DNA from: Terriglobia bacterium
GTDB taxonomy: Bacteria; Acidobacteriota; Terriglobia; Bryobacterales; Bryobacteraceae
Reading direction: 5' to 3'
Assembly (NCBI GenBank): GCA_025363475.1
Contig: JANYDS010000056.1
Coordinates: 1-55,080 of the forward strand
DNA length: 55,080 nt
The notes beneath the pieces are model-generated. The model did not search any database, was not told the origin of the DNA, and saw nothing but the letters and a program-made list of their open reading frames with translations. Both the position numbers and the translations under genes were made by a program. Within the stretch, counting starts at the first letter, position 1. Every line of letters starts with the position of its first letter. Positions 7,922-16,834 of this stretch are shown one piece after another.

Positions 7922-8935
7922 ATGACTGAGACTATAGGTTTGACTCCGGCCATGACTCACTCTCCCGCTCCGTCTCCGTTCATGCGCTTGTGGAAGGTAT
8001 ATGTGGTGCTGATCCTTGTCCTTTGGACCGCCGGGATTTCCGTCTGGCAGTACTGGGGCGCTGTTGGGGCTCACTGGCCCATGTCCGTCGTCATGATCCT
8101 CGGCTCGCTGGTAGCCGGGTCCACGCCGATGGGCGGCGGCACGGTGGCATTTCCCATTCTGGTACTCGTCTTTGGGCAACCTGCCTCCAATGCCCGCAAC
8201 TTCGCTCTCATCATTCAGGCCGTCGGTATGACCTCTGCCATGCTCTTCATCATCGGCAGAAAAGTTGCCCTGCCCGTACGGGTACTCTTAGGCAGCACAG
8301 GTGGGGCCGCAATTGGTTTTGGCGTAGGCACTTTTCTCATAGCCCCGCATGTTCAGGGGAGCCTGGTGAAGCTGCTCTTTTCCTGCCTGTGGATGAGTTT
8401 TGGCCTGATGACGCTGGCCAGGAATACCGAAATTTGCAGCCTGAAAGGCAAAGGACCGGGCGAGACCGCAAGCGCCGAGTTGATTGGCCTGGCAGCAGGC
8501 CTGGTGGGTGGAATCATGGCCTCCATGATCGGAGTCGGAGTGGAGATGGCAGTTTACACGGTGATGGTTCTGGTCTTCCGTGCGGATCTCAAAATTGCTA
8601 TTCCAACCGCCGTTTCCGCTGCGGCCCTGGCATCCATTCAGGGCGCCATTCTACACGGATACATGGGCGACATTGACCAGCAATCTATTTACAACTGGCT
8701 CGCCGCAACCCCCATCGTAATTTTCGGTGCACCTGCGGGCACGTGGCTGGTCAGTGTTTTGCCCCGAATCAGAGTGCTCTACTTCGTATCCGGACTCTGC
8801 GTTTTCCAGTTTCTCTGGACACTACAGCAGACCGCACATGGCACCGCCGAATGGGAATTTGTGGCTGGTGCCATGGCCCTGACCGTAACAGCGCTTACTG
8901 TGCTTTATCGCACAGGCAAGCGCGTCGCCGTTTAA
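7922..8935 (+). CDS. TauE/SafE (TSUP) membrane exporter
   Basis: This integral membrane protein of about 337 residues has roughly eight to nine hydrophobic helices and the two-fold repeat typical of TSUP proteins: an N-terminal GSLVAGSTPMGGGTVAFPIL and a second half starting LAAGLVGGIMASMIGVGVEM. The family moves sulfite, sulfoacetate, taurine-related anions or other organic anions across the inner membrane. Its real substrate is unknown. Three nearby ATGs (7922, 7952, 7982) are possible starts; those further upstream add residues without membrane character. It stands alone between the unknown minus-strand pair and the TonB receptor operon, with about 150 bp of gene-free DNA after it. Confidence 0.85.
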   Translation: MTETIGLTPAMTHSPAPSPFMRLWKVYVVLILVLWTAGISVWQYWGAVGAHWPMSVVMILGSLVAGSTPMGGGTVAFPILVLVFGQPASNARNFALIIQAVGMTSAMLFIIGRKVALPVRVLLGSTGGAAIGFGVGTFLIAPHVQGSLVKLLFSCLWMSFGLMTLARNTEICSLKGKGPGETASAELIGLAAGLVGGIMASMIGVGVEMAVYTVMVLVFRADLKIAIPTAVSAAALASIQGAILHGYMGDIDQQSIYNWLAATPIVIFGAPAGTWLVSVLPRIRVLYFVSGLCVFQFLWTLQQTAHGTAEWEFVAGAMALTVTALTVLYRTGKRVAV

Positions 8936-9091
8936 ATATCCTTCGCAATATCATCCCGTCTGCATCCGGCCGCTCACTGAAGAAGCCTGCCAATAGTGTT
9001 TTTCAGCTATTGAACCCAGCCGGAAGGCCCTTTATCATCGGATAATCCAATGGCCAGAGACCAAAATAATATGCGCAGCGGAGTGAAACAA

Positions 9092-12000
9092 ATGAGCGCA
9101 ACAATTAACAGAATATTCGTCGGGGGTTGTCTTCTTTCATGCTTTCTTTTTTCAGTGGCCGCCTATGGCCAGCTAACGCAGGCAACGTTGAAGGGCACGA
9201 TCAGCGACATCTCCGATTCCGTCGTAACAGCTTCCGAAATTACGGCAAGAAATGACGGTACCGGCGAAGCCCGCAGCGTGAAATCCGATGCGTCGGGGAA
9301 CTTTGTGATGTCGGGTATGAATCCGGGCGCTTACACGCTGAAAGTCAACGCCACAGGGTTCCGCCAGATGGAGCAGCGGAATCTGATTCTAAATGTGGGG
9401 CGCACCACCGAAATCAATGTGAAGCTGGAAGTTGCATCGTTGCAAACCGATGTGCAGGTGATTGAAACCGCCGCTAAGGTTGCCGTTTCAACCGAAGCCC
9501 GGCTGTCGGATACATTCACGAAAGCTGAAATGTCCCTGCTGCCGTTGTCGCGTGACATCTACGCGCTGCCCAAGCTGAGCGCAGGTGCCACTGCGATACC
9601 TGGTGCGGCTAGTTCCACCAAACTAAATAACTCCCCCGTTGTGACCGTAAACGGCAATCGCTATCGTGGCAATAACTATGTTCTTGACGGTGCGTTGAAC
9701 GTCAACCCCAACAACACGGGAGAGCCCACCATCGTGCCCACCACGGAATCCCTGCAGGAAGCTCAGGTTCAGACCAGCAACTTTTCGAGCGAGTACGGCC
9801 GGGGCAACGGCTCCGTCGTAAACCTTTCCACCAAATCCGGGGCCAATGAACTGCACGGGCGTATTTGGGAATACAACCGCAATGCGGCTTTCAACGCGCG
9901 GAACTTCTTCTCAGTCATCAAGGCACCGCAGATCTACAACCAGTTCGGTGCGAACGCGGGCGGCAAGATCATCGCAAACAAGACTTTTTTCTTCGGTTCC
10001 TATGAAGGTACCCGCAATATCCAGGGCCAGGCTCTTACCTTTCAGGTTGAGACCCCCGAATATCGCAATTACGTGATCAACGCCAATCCGAACAGTGTTG
10101 CAGCACAAGTTTTCAAAAAATACCCTGCACCCACCCCCCAGGCGGGAACCACCACTAAATATGCGGGAGAAACTGACATCACTACTCCCACCGGTGTGAT
10201 TCCACAGATCGGACGCGCCGCAATCACGTTGAATAACGCAAGTCACTATGACCAGTACCTGATCCGTCTTGACCACTCTATGCGAGACGGTAAAGACCAC
10301 CTGAGTGGTCGCTGGATTGCCGAAAAGCAGGGCGATCAGGGCGCAACCAGCAACACCCTCGCAACTCTGGGCCAAGCCATGCGGGGCGAGCGCGGACCCT
10401 TCACCGGAAGCTTCGGCAACCTCAATCTGGGAGAGATGCACCTTTTCGGAAAGATGGTGAACGACGCGCGGTTCTCCACCCAACTGGTGAATACAGCCAA
10501 AGGCGACCCCAACGCCATCATTCCGAGTCTTGCTATTACCGGGATCACAGCGCCCTTTGGCGATATCGTCTTTAACCGGACCATTCTGCGCTCCTACGAG
10601 GTTCGTGATTCAGTCACGTTTGAACTCGGCAAACACACGCTGCGGGTGGGAGGTGAGTGGCGCAGAATTTTCAAAGCCCTCTCGCTGGGTAATCCGTCTC
10701 CCGGCACTTACAACTTCACCAGCCTTGCCAACTTCGCGGCCGATACACCCTTCAAACAGACCGTTAACGTGGACCCTTCCACCGGACGGCCCACCGCGCT
10801 CCCGCGCTACTTTCACCAGTTCGAATATGCGCTCTTCATTCAGGACGACTGGAAGGTGACGCGCCGTCTCAACGTCAATCTTGGCTTGCGGCAGGATTAT
10901 TTCGGACCCGTGGCCGAAGCACACGGACTGCTGGCCTCCATCATCTTTGGACCCGGAAATAATTTCGCAGAACGGCTTGCTACGGCTTCTGTCGGACGGG
11001 TCACAACTCCTTACAACGTCAAAGCGCTTAACCTGTCGCCCCGCGTGGGCATCGCGTGGGATCCATTTGGTGATGGTAAGTCTTCCATCCGGGCCGGCTT
11101 CAGCATGGCCTACGCCCCACATCACGAACAGTCTATAGCAGGTGCTCGTCCCAATCCGCCCGACGTTCTGGCAGAGAGCCTTCAGCCCAACGCCGGCATC
11201 GGGACGCAGATTTTGTACGGCATCCCCGTTCCGTTCAATCCGCAGTTTATCCGCGCCTTGAATCCACAGGGCGGCTATCTGAGCAAGCCTGGCGACACTA
11301 CCACCCTGCGACTGGCCCCCTGGGTTGTGAACCCTGACATCAAGACACAGTACAGCGAGAGCTGGTTCCTCAATATCCAGCGCCAGGTGCTAAAAGACTG
11401 GACCCTCGAACTGGGTTACGTCGGCACCAATGGCGTCAACCTCGAACGTATTGACGACATCAACCGCAAAAAGGGCGATCTGCTCGACGGCAAACTGGAT
11501 CGCATCAACCCAAACTTCGACACGATGCTTTTTGTCACCAACGGCATTGTTTCGCACTACAATGCCTTCACTGCGGAAATCAGACACAGCTTTAGCAAGT
11601 CCTTGTCTTTCCAAGCCAACTACCGCTGGTCCAAATGGCTGGATAACGGGTCTGACACCTCGGACGGTCAGTTTGCCGACAATTCGGCGCCAGGACGCGG
11701 CGCACAGGATATTGCCTGCACACGCTGCGAATACGGGAAATCCCTTTTCGACATTCCCAAACGACTCTCAACCGCAGTCCTGTGGAACGTAAAACCTCTG
11801 ACTGGAAATCGTTTCCTCAAAGCCCTCACACGTGACTGGCAGACTTCGATGATTGCAACCATTCAGTCAGGCCGCCCGTTCACGGTTTGGTGTGGCACTG
11901 CACCAGCAAACATTGTCGCCGGAGTCAACCGTGGCTGCGACTTCAATCTGGATGGCGGCGGCGGTGCCGTCGGACCTCCACAGGGTGGATATTATGACCG

Positions 12001-12385
12001 GCCGGATGCTCCGCTGGCCACGCTGCCTGCCACCTATGACCGGGCCGCTTTTATCAATGGGCTTTTCAATGCGGATATTTTCCCCCGCCCGGCACTCGGA
12101 CAAGACGGTAATCTGGGCCGCAACACCTTCCGCGGCCTCCGCTACATTGGCTTTGATGCTTCCATTGGGCGCACCTTCCCGCTGGTCCGCGAAAGAGTCA
12201 CCTTGCAGATTCGCGCTGAAGCCTTCAACTTTTTCAATAACGTGAACCTGTATCTGCCGAATACGGATCTGTCGCTGGCACTCAATTCAACCACTGGCAA
12301 CTTTTCCAACACTTCAATCTTTGGCAAATCCACCCAGGCATTTGATCCGCGGAACATGCAGCTCAGCGCGCGGATCACGTTTTAA
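9092..12385 (+). CDS. TonB-dependent receptor, Oar-like, head of a seven-gene operon
   Basis: This outer-membrane protein of about 1,097 residues starts with a signal peptide (cleavage near AAYGQ), then a carboxypeptidase-regulatory-like beta domain (LKGTISDISDSVV through LNVGRTTEINVKL), then a plug (near NGNRYRGNNYVLDGALN), and a long beta barrel ending in a terminal aromatic strand (QLSARITF), as the BAM complex requires. I prefer ATG 9092 because GGAG lies about 10 bp upstream; ATG 9050 and 9071 are in frame. Such Oar-like receptors are abundant in Acidobacteriota and import large or scarce ligands using TonB energy. It is 37 bp from the next gene and heads the operon of oxidative enzymes, so it may take up that pathway's substrate. 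Confidence 0.9.
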   Translation: MSATINRIFVGGCLLSCFLFSVAAYGQLTQATLKGTISDISDSVVTASEITARNDGTGEARSVKSDASGNFVMSGMNPGAYTLKVNATGFRQMEQRNLILNVGRTTEINVKLEVASLQTDVQVIETAAKVAVSTEARLSDTFTKAEMSLLPLSRDIYALPKLSAGATAIPGAASSTKLNNSPVVTVNGNRYRGNNYVLDGALNVNPNNTGEPTIVPTTESLQEAQVQTSNFSSEYGRGNGSVVNLSTKSGANELHGRIWEYNRNAAFNARNFFSVIKAPQIYNQFGANAGGKIIANKTFFFGSYEGTRNIQGQALTFQVETPEYRNYVINANPNSVAAQVFKKYPAPTPQAGTTTKYAGETDITTPTGVIPQIGRAAITLNNASHYDQYLIRLDHSMRDGKDHLSGRWIAEKQGDQGATSNTLATLGQAMRGERGPFTGSFGNLNLGEMHLFGKMVNDARFSTQLVNTAKGDPNAIIPSLAITGITAPFGDIVFNRTILRSYEVRDSVTFELGKHTLRVGGEWRRIFKALSLGNPSPGTYNFTSLANFAADTPFKQTVNVDPSTGRPTALPRYFHQFEYALFIQDDWKVTRRLNVNLGLRQDYFGPVAEAHGLLASIIFGPGNNFAERLATASVGRVTTPYNVKALNLSPRVGIAWDPFGDGKSSIRAGFSMAYAPHHEQSIAGARPNPPDVLAESLQPNAGIGTQILYGIPVPFNPQFIRALNPQGGYLSKPGDTTTLRLAPWVVNPDIKTQYSESWFLNIQRQVLKDWTLELGYVGTNGVNLERIDDINRKKGDLLDGKLDRINPNFDTMLFVTNGIVSHYNAFTAEIRHSFSKSLSFQANYRWSKWLDNGSDTSDGQFADNSAPGRGAQDIACTRCEYGKSLFDIPKRLSTAVLWNVKPLTGNRFLKALTRDWQTSMIATIQSGRPFTVWCGTAPANIVAGVNRGCDFNLDGGGGAVGPPQGGYYDRPDAPLATLPATYDRAAFINGLFNADIFPRPALGQDGNLGRNTFRGLRYIGFDASIGRTFPLVRERVTLQIRAEAFNFFNNVNLYLPNTDLSLALNSTTGNFSNTSIFGKSTQAFDPRNMQLSARITF

Positions 12386-12422
12386 CCGGTTCTATTTCTA
12401 ACCAGAACCATCAGGAGAAAAA

Positions 12423-13730
12423 ATGCAGATCAATACAAAATTTTTGAGTAAGGCCGCTCTCACAGCGTGCCTTCTGGCTCCTTCGTTCGGATTCGCCGCC
12501 GTCAGCGGACCCATTGTTCCCACGCCGATTGCAACTCTGGACAAGCAAGCTCATCAGGAAGTATCGCTGAAAGCGCGCACAGCTCTGATGGACGCCTCTT
12601 CCGATATTTTTAAGGGGCTGGACAGTTTGGAAGTTGCAGGCAGTGGCCGCGTACCAAATTACGTTCGGGCCGTAGGTGCCATGCCGAAACTTGCCGGACC
12701 CTTCTCTCACTTGTTCAAGACTTTCATCTCCAATACGTCGCTGCCCTCAGAGACTAAACTGGCTATGGCGCTCCGCATCTCGCAACTGAACAACAGCCCT
12801 TACACAGCCGCGCATATCGAGCGTCTGCTGGGCGCCACCGGACATGGCAAAGCGGTGCTCAAAGCCATGCAAAGCAGCCAGTCCGCCGGACTCAGCAACC
12901 TCGAAAAACAAGCGGTCGCTTATGCCGATGCGTCCACCCGCCAGACTCTGGGGTTAAGTGATGCGGAATTCCACAATGTGCGAGCCGTCTATAACGATTC
13001 GCAAGTCGTAGAACTGCAATACACTGCCTGCTTCTTCAACTACTTCACACGCTTCGTTGAAGCCCTCAACCTGCCCACTGAAGCCTGGGTCTTCGATACC
13101 GCACCGGTGGCACTCAAGCCCGCGCCGCCCGCCCCGGCCCGCATTTCCCTCGTCTCGGACGACGAGATGAGAGCCATGGAGACGGCTGTCGCGGCGTCGA
13201 AAGCCAGCACCTCCCCGTCTGCCAGCTGGAATATCGGCATCGCCAATTCCCAGCGCGCCATGATGCATGCGCCGGCCATGTTCGCAGCCTGGAGAGAATG
13301 GGGCGCGGCAGTCAATGAATATACGCAGGTGAGTCGTGAAATCAAGCTGCAGGTCTCGTTTGCTGTCTCAACCGCCAACGGCTGCCGCTACTGCACGCTG
13401 CATCAGGTGCTGGGCCTGCGCCGTCTGGGCGTAGATACGGCCAAGCTCATGTCGATGCAGAAGGACGATTCGGCGCTTAAAACCGACGAACTTGCTGCTG
13501 TGACTTTCGCGCGCAAACTTACGTCTACACCCTCTGAAACCACCGATGCCGATTTCGCCAATCTTCAGGAAGTTTTCAAGAACCAGGGCGCAATGGAAGT
13601 GCTGATGCAGACCTGCAATTTCGCGTTCATGAACCGGTTCACGGATGGCCTGCGCCTGCCTTCAGAGGATGAAGCGCTCGCGGTCTACCAGGAAACCTAC
13701 GGCGAAGGCTGGCACCGGAAAGTCAACTAA
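12423..13730 (+). CDS. Exported double AhpD/carboxymuconolactone decarboxylase-like protein
   Basis: An AGGAG box lies 9 bp before ATG 12423, and a signal peptide (residues 1-25, ending FGFAA) follows. Two AhpD-like all-helical domains come next. The second has the redox motif NGCRYCTLHQ, with Cys321, Cys324 and His327, the pattern used by AhpD as a peroxidase or disulfide reductase. The first, around residues 115-215, keeps the helix pattern but has NNSPYTAAH at the matching place, so both cysteines are gone. The family also includes carboxymuconolactone decarboxylases acting on aromatic breakdown products. Being exported, it would act in the periplasm, between the TonB receptor and the cytoplasmic enzymes of the operon. 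Substrate unknown. Confidence 0.85.
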   Translation: MQINTKFLSKAALTACLLAPSFGFAAVSGPIVPTPIATLDKQAHQEVSLKARTALMDASSDIFKGLDSLEVAGSGRVPNYVRAVGAMPKLAGPFSHLFKTFISNTSLPSETKLAMALRISQLNNSPYTAAHIERLLGATGHGKAVLKAMQSSQSAGLSNLEKQAVAYADASTRQTLGLSDAEFHNVRAVYNDSQVVELQYTACFFNYFTRFVEALNLPTEAWVFDTAPVALKPAPPAPARISLVSDDEMRAMETAVAASKASTSPSASWNIGIANSQRAMMHAPAMFAAWREWGAAVNEYTQVSREIKLQVSFAVSTANGCRYCTLHQVLGLRRLGVDTAKLMSMQKDDSALKTDELAAVTFARKLTSTPSETTDADFANLQEVFKNQGAMEVLMQTCNFAFMNRFTDGLRLPSEDEALAVYQETYGEGWHRKVN

Positions 13731-13833
13731 TACACCCCATGAGAGAAAGATGAACTCATCCTGCCGGTGGCTCGTTCCTGCAGCGCGTTTAGAATGAGAA
13801 ACGGAAGCTCCATCGGGCTAACACGAGGCTGAT

Positions 13834-14388
13834 TTGCAAAACGATAACGAGAAACAAAAATTCGGAGAACCTCTCGGTGATTTTTCCCTGCAAAACGTAG
13901 GGGGCGGTGGAACTGTCACGCTGAGTGAATTGATGGCGGGAAAACGCGGGGCCGTTGTTGTTTTCTGGTCCGGCGTCTGCTCCCATTGCGTTCGCTACGA
14001 CAAATATTTCAACGCCTTCGAGCAGAAATATCCAGATCTCGCGTTCATAGTCCTGGCCTCACGGCAGGGCGAAACTATGGAGTCGGTGCAAAAAACCATT
14101 GCAGAACGCAAACTCAAGATCCCCATGGTCCACGATCCGGGCGGAGTCACCGCCTTCAAGTGGTACACCCAGCAGACTCCGCGTGCCTTTCTGATGGACC
14201 CGGAGCGGAACCTGCTCTACCGCGGTGCCATCGATAACTACAAGTACCCGGACGATCCCGAATACACCAGCTATCTGGAACCGGCCATCTCTCAATTTCT
14301 TGCAGGCGAGTCCGTGGCCAAAACCGAAACGGCCAGCTTCGGCTGCGCGATTCAGTCGGTTTACTACATCCTTCCAAAGGCACTATGA
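13834..14388 (+). CDS. Thioredoxin-fold redoxin with CSHC motif
   Basis: The start is TTG 13834; GAGG lies about 9 bp upstream and no ATG is available at a sensible distance. The 184-residue protein is a thioredoxin fold of the AhpC/TSA-redoxin type: FSLQNVGGGGTVTLSEL, VVVFWSGVCSHCVRY with Cys49 and Cys52, a cis-Pro in QTPRAFLMD, and a GAIDN loop. No signal peptide is seen, so it is likely cytoplasmic, unlike the TlpA/ResA proteins it resembles. The stop TGA overlaps the ATG of the next gene (ATGA at 14385-14388), so the two are translationally coupled. It may supply electrons or repair disulfides for the following proteins. Confidence 0.85.
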   Translation: MQNDNEKQKFGEPLGDFSLQNVGGGGTVTLSELMAGKRGAVVVFWSGVCSHCVRYDKYFNAFEQKYPDLAFIVLASRQGETMESVQKTIAERKLKIPMVHDPGGVTAFKWYTQQTPRAFLMDPERNLLYRGAIDNYKYPDDPEYTSYLEPAISQFLAGESVAKTETASFGCAIQSVYYILPKAL

Positions 14389-16808
14389 GCGCCCCTTCCG
14401 GCTTCCCCCTGAGTTCGCTGTTTAAGATTCCGGCTGAACTGCTGGAATCGGGGCTGATGGCGGTCCAGACCGTGATGAGCGATGCCCAGCGTTCGGTCGA
14501 GAAAATGGCCGGACACCAGCGTGAACATTTGACCGCTCCCCCTGTTCAGGGGCCGAGTGATCTGGATACAGCGATTTCCGATTTCGTAAATCATCTGGCG
14601 CGCATCGCCCGTTACACACCGAAAGCCGCTTCCGAAGTTCCCCACGCCACCAATGACATTCTGGCGGCGGCAAAAAAATCATTCGGCAATCTCGATTTCA
14701 GCGGCCCCGGCGCAATCACCGTGCCGGTCCAGATGGCGCTCTCGTTTGGAACACTCTTTACGCAGTCTGCACTGCGCGGTCTGGTCACTATGGATGTGGC
14801 AGGGCCGAAGAAGGTCAAACGGCTGGTGGAAGATTTCTTTGCCATGTTTACTGAGGTTCAGGTTTTCATGGGCCTTGAATATAAAGACATCGTTGAACGC
14901 TGCCGCAAACGCCTTGATGAAGCGCCGGAAGATTTTGCCGTTCGTTTCGAGCTAGGCGAAACTCTGGTCAAGTGCGGACTCTACGACGAAGCCGAAATCG
15001 AACTACGTCAAATTCCACGCAGTTCTTCGCTTTACGCCTCAGCGATGTATCACACAGGCGTCGCACTCTATCGCGCAGGTCGCTTCGAACGAGCCTCCCA
15101 GGCTCTGGTTGATTCGCTGGAAGCCAATCCCGAAGACGTGCGCCCCAAATCCATGCTCTGGCAGTCATCGGTTAAACGCGGTGGCTATCCCGATTTCGTG
15201 CCACCGCAGTTCCGAATGCAAATCAAAGCCGGCTTTGAAAAACCCGGCGTTGAATTTGAAGAGATCGCTGCAAAAATTGGTTTGGACAAAACCAGTGCGG
15301 GCCGCGGTATCGCCGTCTTTGACTATGACAACGATGGCTTCCTCGACGTCGTGATGACTGCCGCGCAGGGCGGCTGCAGTCTCTATCACAACAACGGCGA
15401 CGGCACTTTTTCTGACGCCTCCATCAACTCCGGCCTCGATACCTGCGTGAACGCCATGGCTGTAATCGTGGGCGATTACAACAACGACGGCTTTCCCGAT
15501 CTCTTCATCACCCGCCTCGGTTTCTATGCAGGCGAGGGACAATTATTCCGCAATAACGGTGACGGCACCTTCACCGACGTCACTGCACAGGCCGGCCTGA
15601 AAGTTTGGGGGCCCGCCTTCGCGGCGTCCTGGGCCGACTACGATGGCGATGGCTACCTCGATCTCTTCATTGCCAACAATCTGGGCGGCCTCTTCGAACG
15701 CAAAACCCCCAACCGTCTGTTTCACAATAATGGCGACGGCACGTTTACGGAAGTCACCGACCAGGCGGGACTCAAAACCATCTGGCCCACCATCGCCGGC
15801 TCGTGGGGCGACTACGATAACGACGGCCGTCCTGACCTCTTCCTGAGCAATGGTCTCGGCCGTTCTCAGCTTTACCACAACAACGGCGACGGAACGTTTA
15901 CCGACGTCAGTGAAACCGCAGGCGTCACCCAGATGGGCTTCGGCAGCCCCGCTTTCTGGTGGGATTACGACAACGACGGCTGGATGGATATCGGCCAGTT
16001 CATCTGGTCAGACCACGACGACGTGATCTACACCATGGAACACGGCGAAGGGCCGCCCAACGGCCATTCCATGCGCGTTTACCACAACAACCGCGACGGC
16101 ACATTCAGCCAGGTGAACCGGGAACTCGGCCTCACCGGATGCTGGGGCACCATGAGCGGCAATGCCGGGGATTTCAACAACGACGGCTACCTCGACATCA
16201 TCCTCGGCAATGGCAGCCCCAAGATGGACCGCATGGATCCCATGATCCTTATGGAATCCGACGGGCGCAAGTTCCGCAATACATCATTCGCCGCCGGCCT
16301 TCCATTCACAGGCAAAAGCCACGGCGTCACCAACGGCGATTTGTTTGGCGACGGACGTCTGTCCATCCTCGTCGGTGCCGGTGGTCAATACCCCGGTGAT
16401 CTGCTGACGATGGGTGTTTACTACCCGAAATCGCTGCCAGGTAACTACATTAATCTGCGGCTCGTGGGAACGCGGAGCAACCGGTCTGCGCTCGGTGCCC
16501 GCATCTCAATTGATGCCGGTGGCCGCATGCAGTACCGCGAAGTTTCAGGCGGCAGCAATTTTGGCTGTCTGCCGCTGGAACAGCACGTAGGCCTCGCAGA
16601 TTTCACAGCGGTGGACGCAGTGGAAATCAAATGGCCCAGCGGCCTCGTGCAGCGTTTCGAAGGCCTGCCGGTCAACAAGACATTGGAATTCACGGAAGGC
16701 CATGACGGTTGGGATGATGTTTACCTTGCCGCACGAAAACGTATTTCGGTATTGGCGGACAAGCACAGCTCAGACGCCAAACCCCGCAAGCGCCGTGCCC
16801 GCACGTAA
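14385..16808 (+). CDS. FG-GAP/VCBS and ASPIC-UnbV protein without signal peptide, copy 1
   Basis: The 807 residues are arranged as an unrecognised N-terminal helical domain (1-165), a TPR-like stretch (about 165-265), FG-GAP/VCBS beta-propeller repeats (about 300-680) and an ASPIC/UnbV domain (about 700-770; GARISID ... EIKWPSGLVQRF). Each propeller blade has a calcium-loop motif such as DYDNDGFLD (313), DYNNDGFPD (364), DYDNDGRPD (477) and DFNNDGYLD (597). Most CRTAC1-type proteins are exported, but this one opens MSAPSGFPL with no signal peptide and ends in a basic tail (KPRKRRART). Its start overlaps the redoxin stop. ASPIC domains are known from enediyne loci (UnbV) and acidobacterial proteins; their job is unknown. 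Confidence 0.85.
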   Translation: MSAPSGFPLSSLFKIPAELLESGLMAVQTVMSDAQRSVEKMAGHQREHLTAPPVQGPSDLDTAISDFVNHLARIARYTPKAASEVPHATNDILAAAKKSFGNLDFSGPGAITVPVQMALSFGTLFTQSALRGLVTMDVAGPKKVKRLVEDFFAMFTEVQVFMGLEYKDIVERCRKRLDEAPEDFAVRFELGETLVKCGLYDEAEIELRQIPRSSSLYASAMYHTGVALYRAGRFERASQALVDSLEANPEDVRPKSMLWQSSVKRGGYPDFVPPQFRMQIKAGFEKPGVEFEEIAAKIGLDKTSAGRGIAVFDYDNDGFLDVVMTAAQGGCSLYHNNGDGTFSDASINSGLDTCVNAMAVIVGDYNNDGFPDLFITRLGFYAGEGQLFRNNGDGTFTDVTAQAGLKVWGPAFAASWADYDGDGYLDLFIANNLGGLFERKTPNRLFHNNGDGTFTEVTDQAGLKTIWPTIAGSWGDYDNDGRPDLFLSNGLGRSQLYHNNGDGTFTDVSETAGVTQMGFGSPAFWWDYDNDGWMDIGQFIWSDHDDVIYTMEHGEGPPNGHSMRVYHNNRDGTFSQVNRELGLTGCWGTMSGNAGDFNNDGYLDIILGNGSPKMDRMDPMILMESDGRKFRNTSFAAGLPFTGKSHGVTNGDLFGDGRLSILVGAGGQYPGDLLTMGVYYPKSLPGNYINLRLVGTRSNRSALGARISIDAGGRMQYREVSGGSNFGCLPLEQHVGLADFTAVDAVEIKWPSGLVQRFEGLPVNKTLEFTEGHDGWDDVYLAARKRISVLADKHSSDAKPRKRRART

Positions 16809-16834
16809 ACTGCCTTTCCTGACTGAAAGCATCT

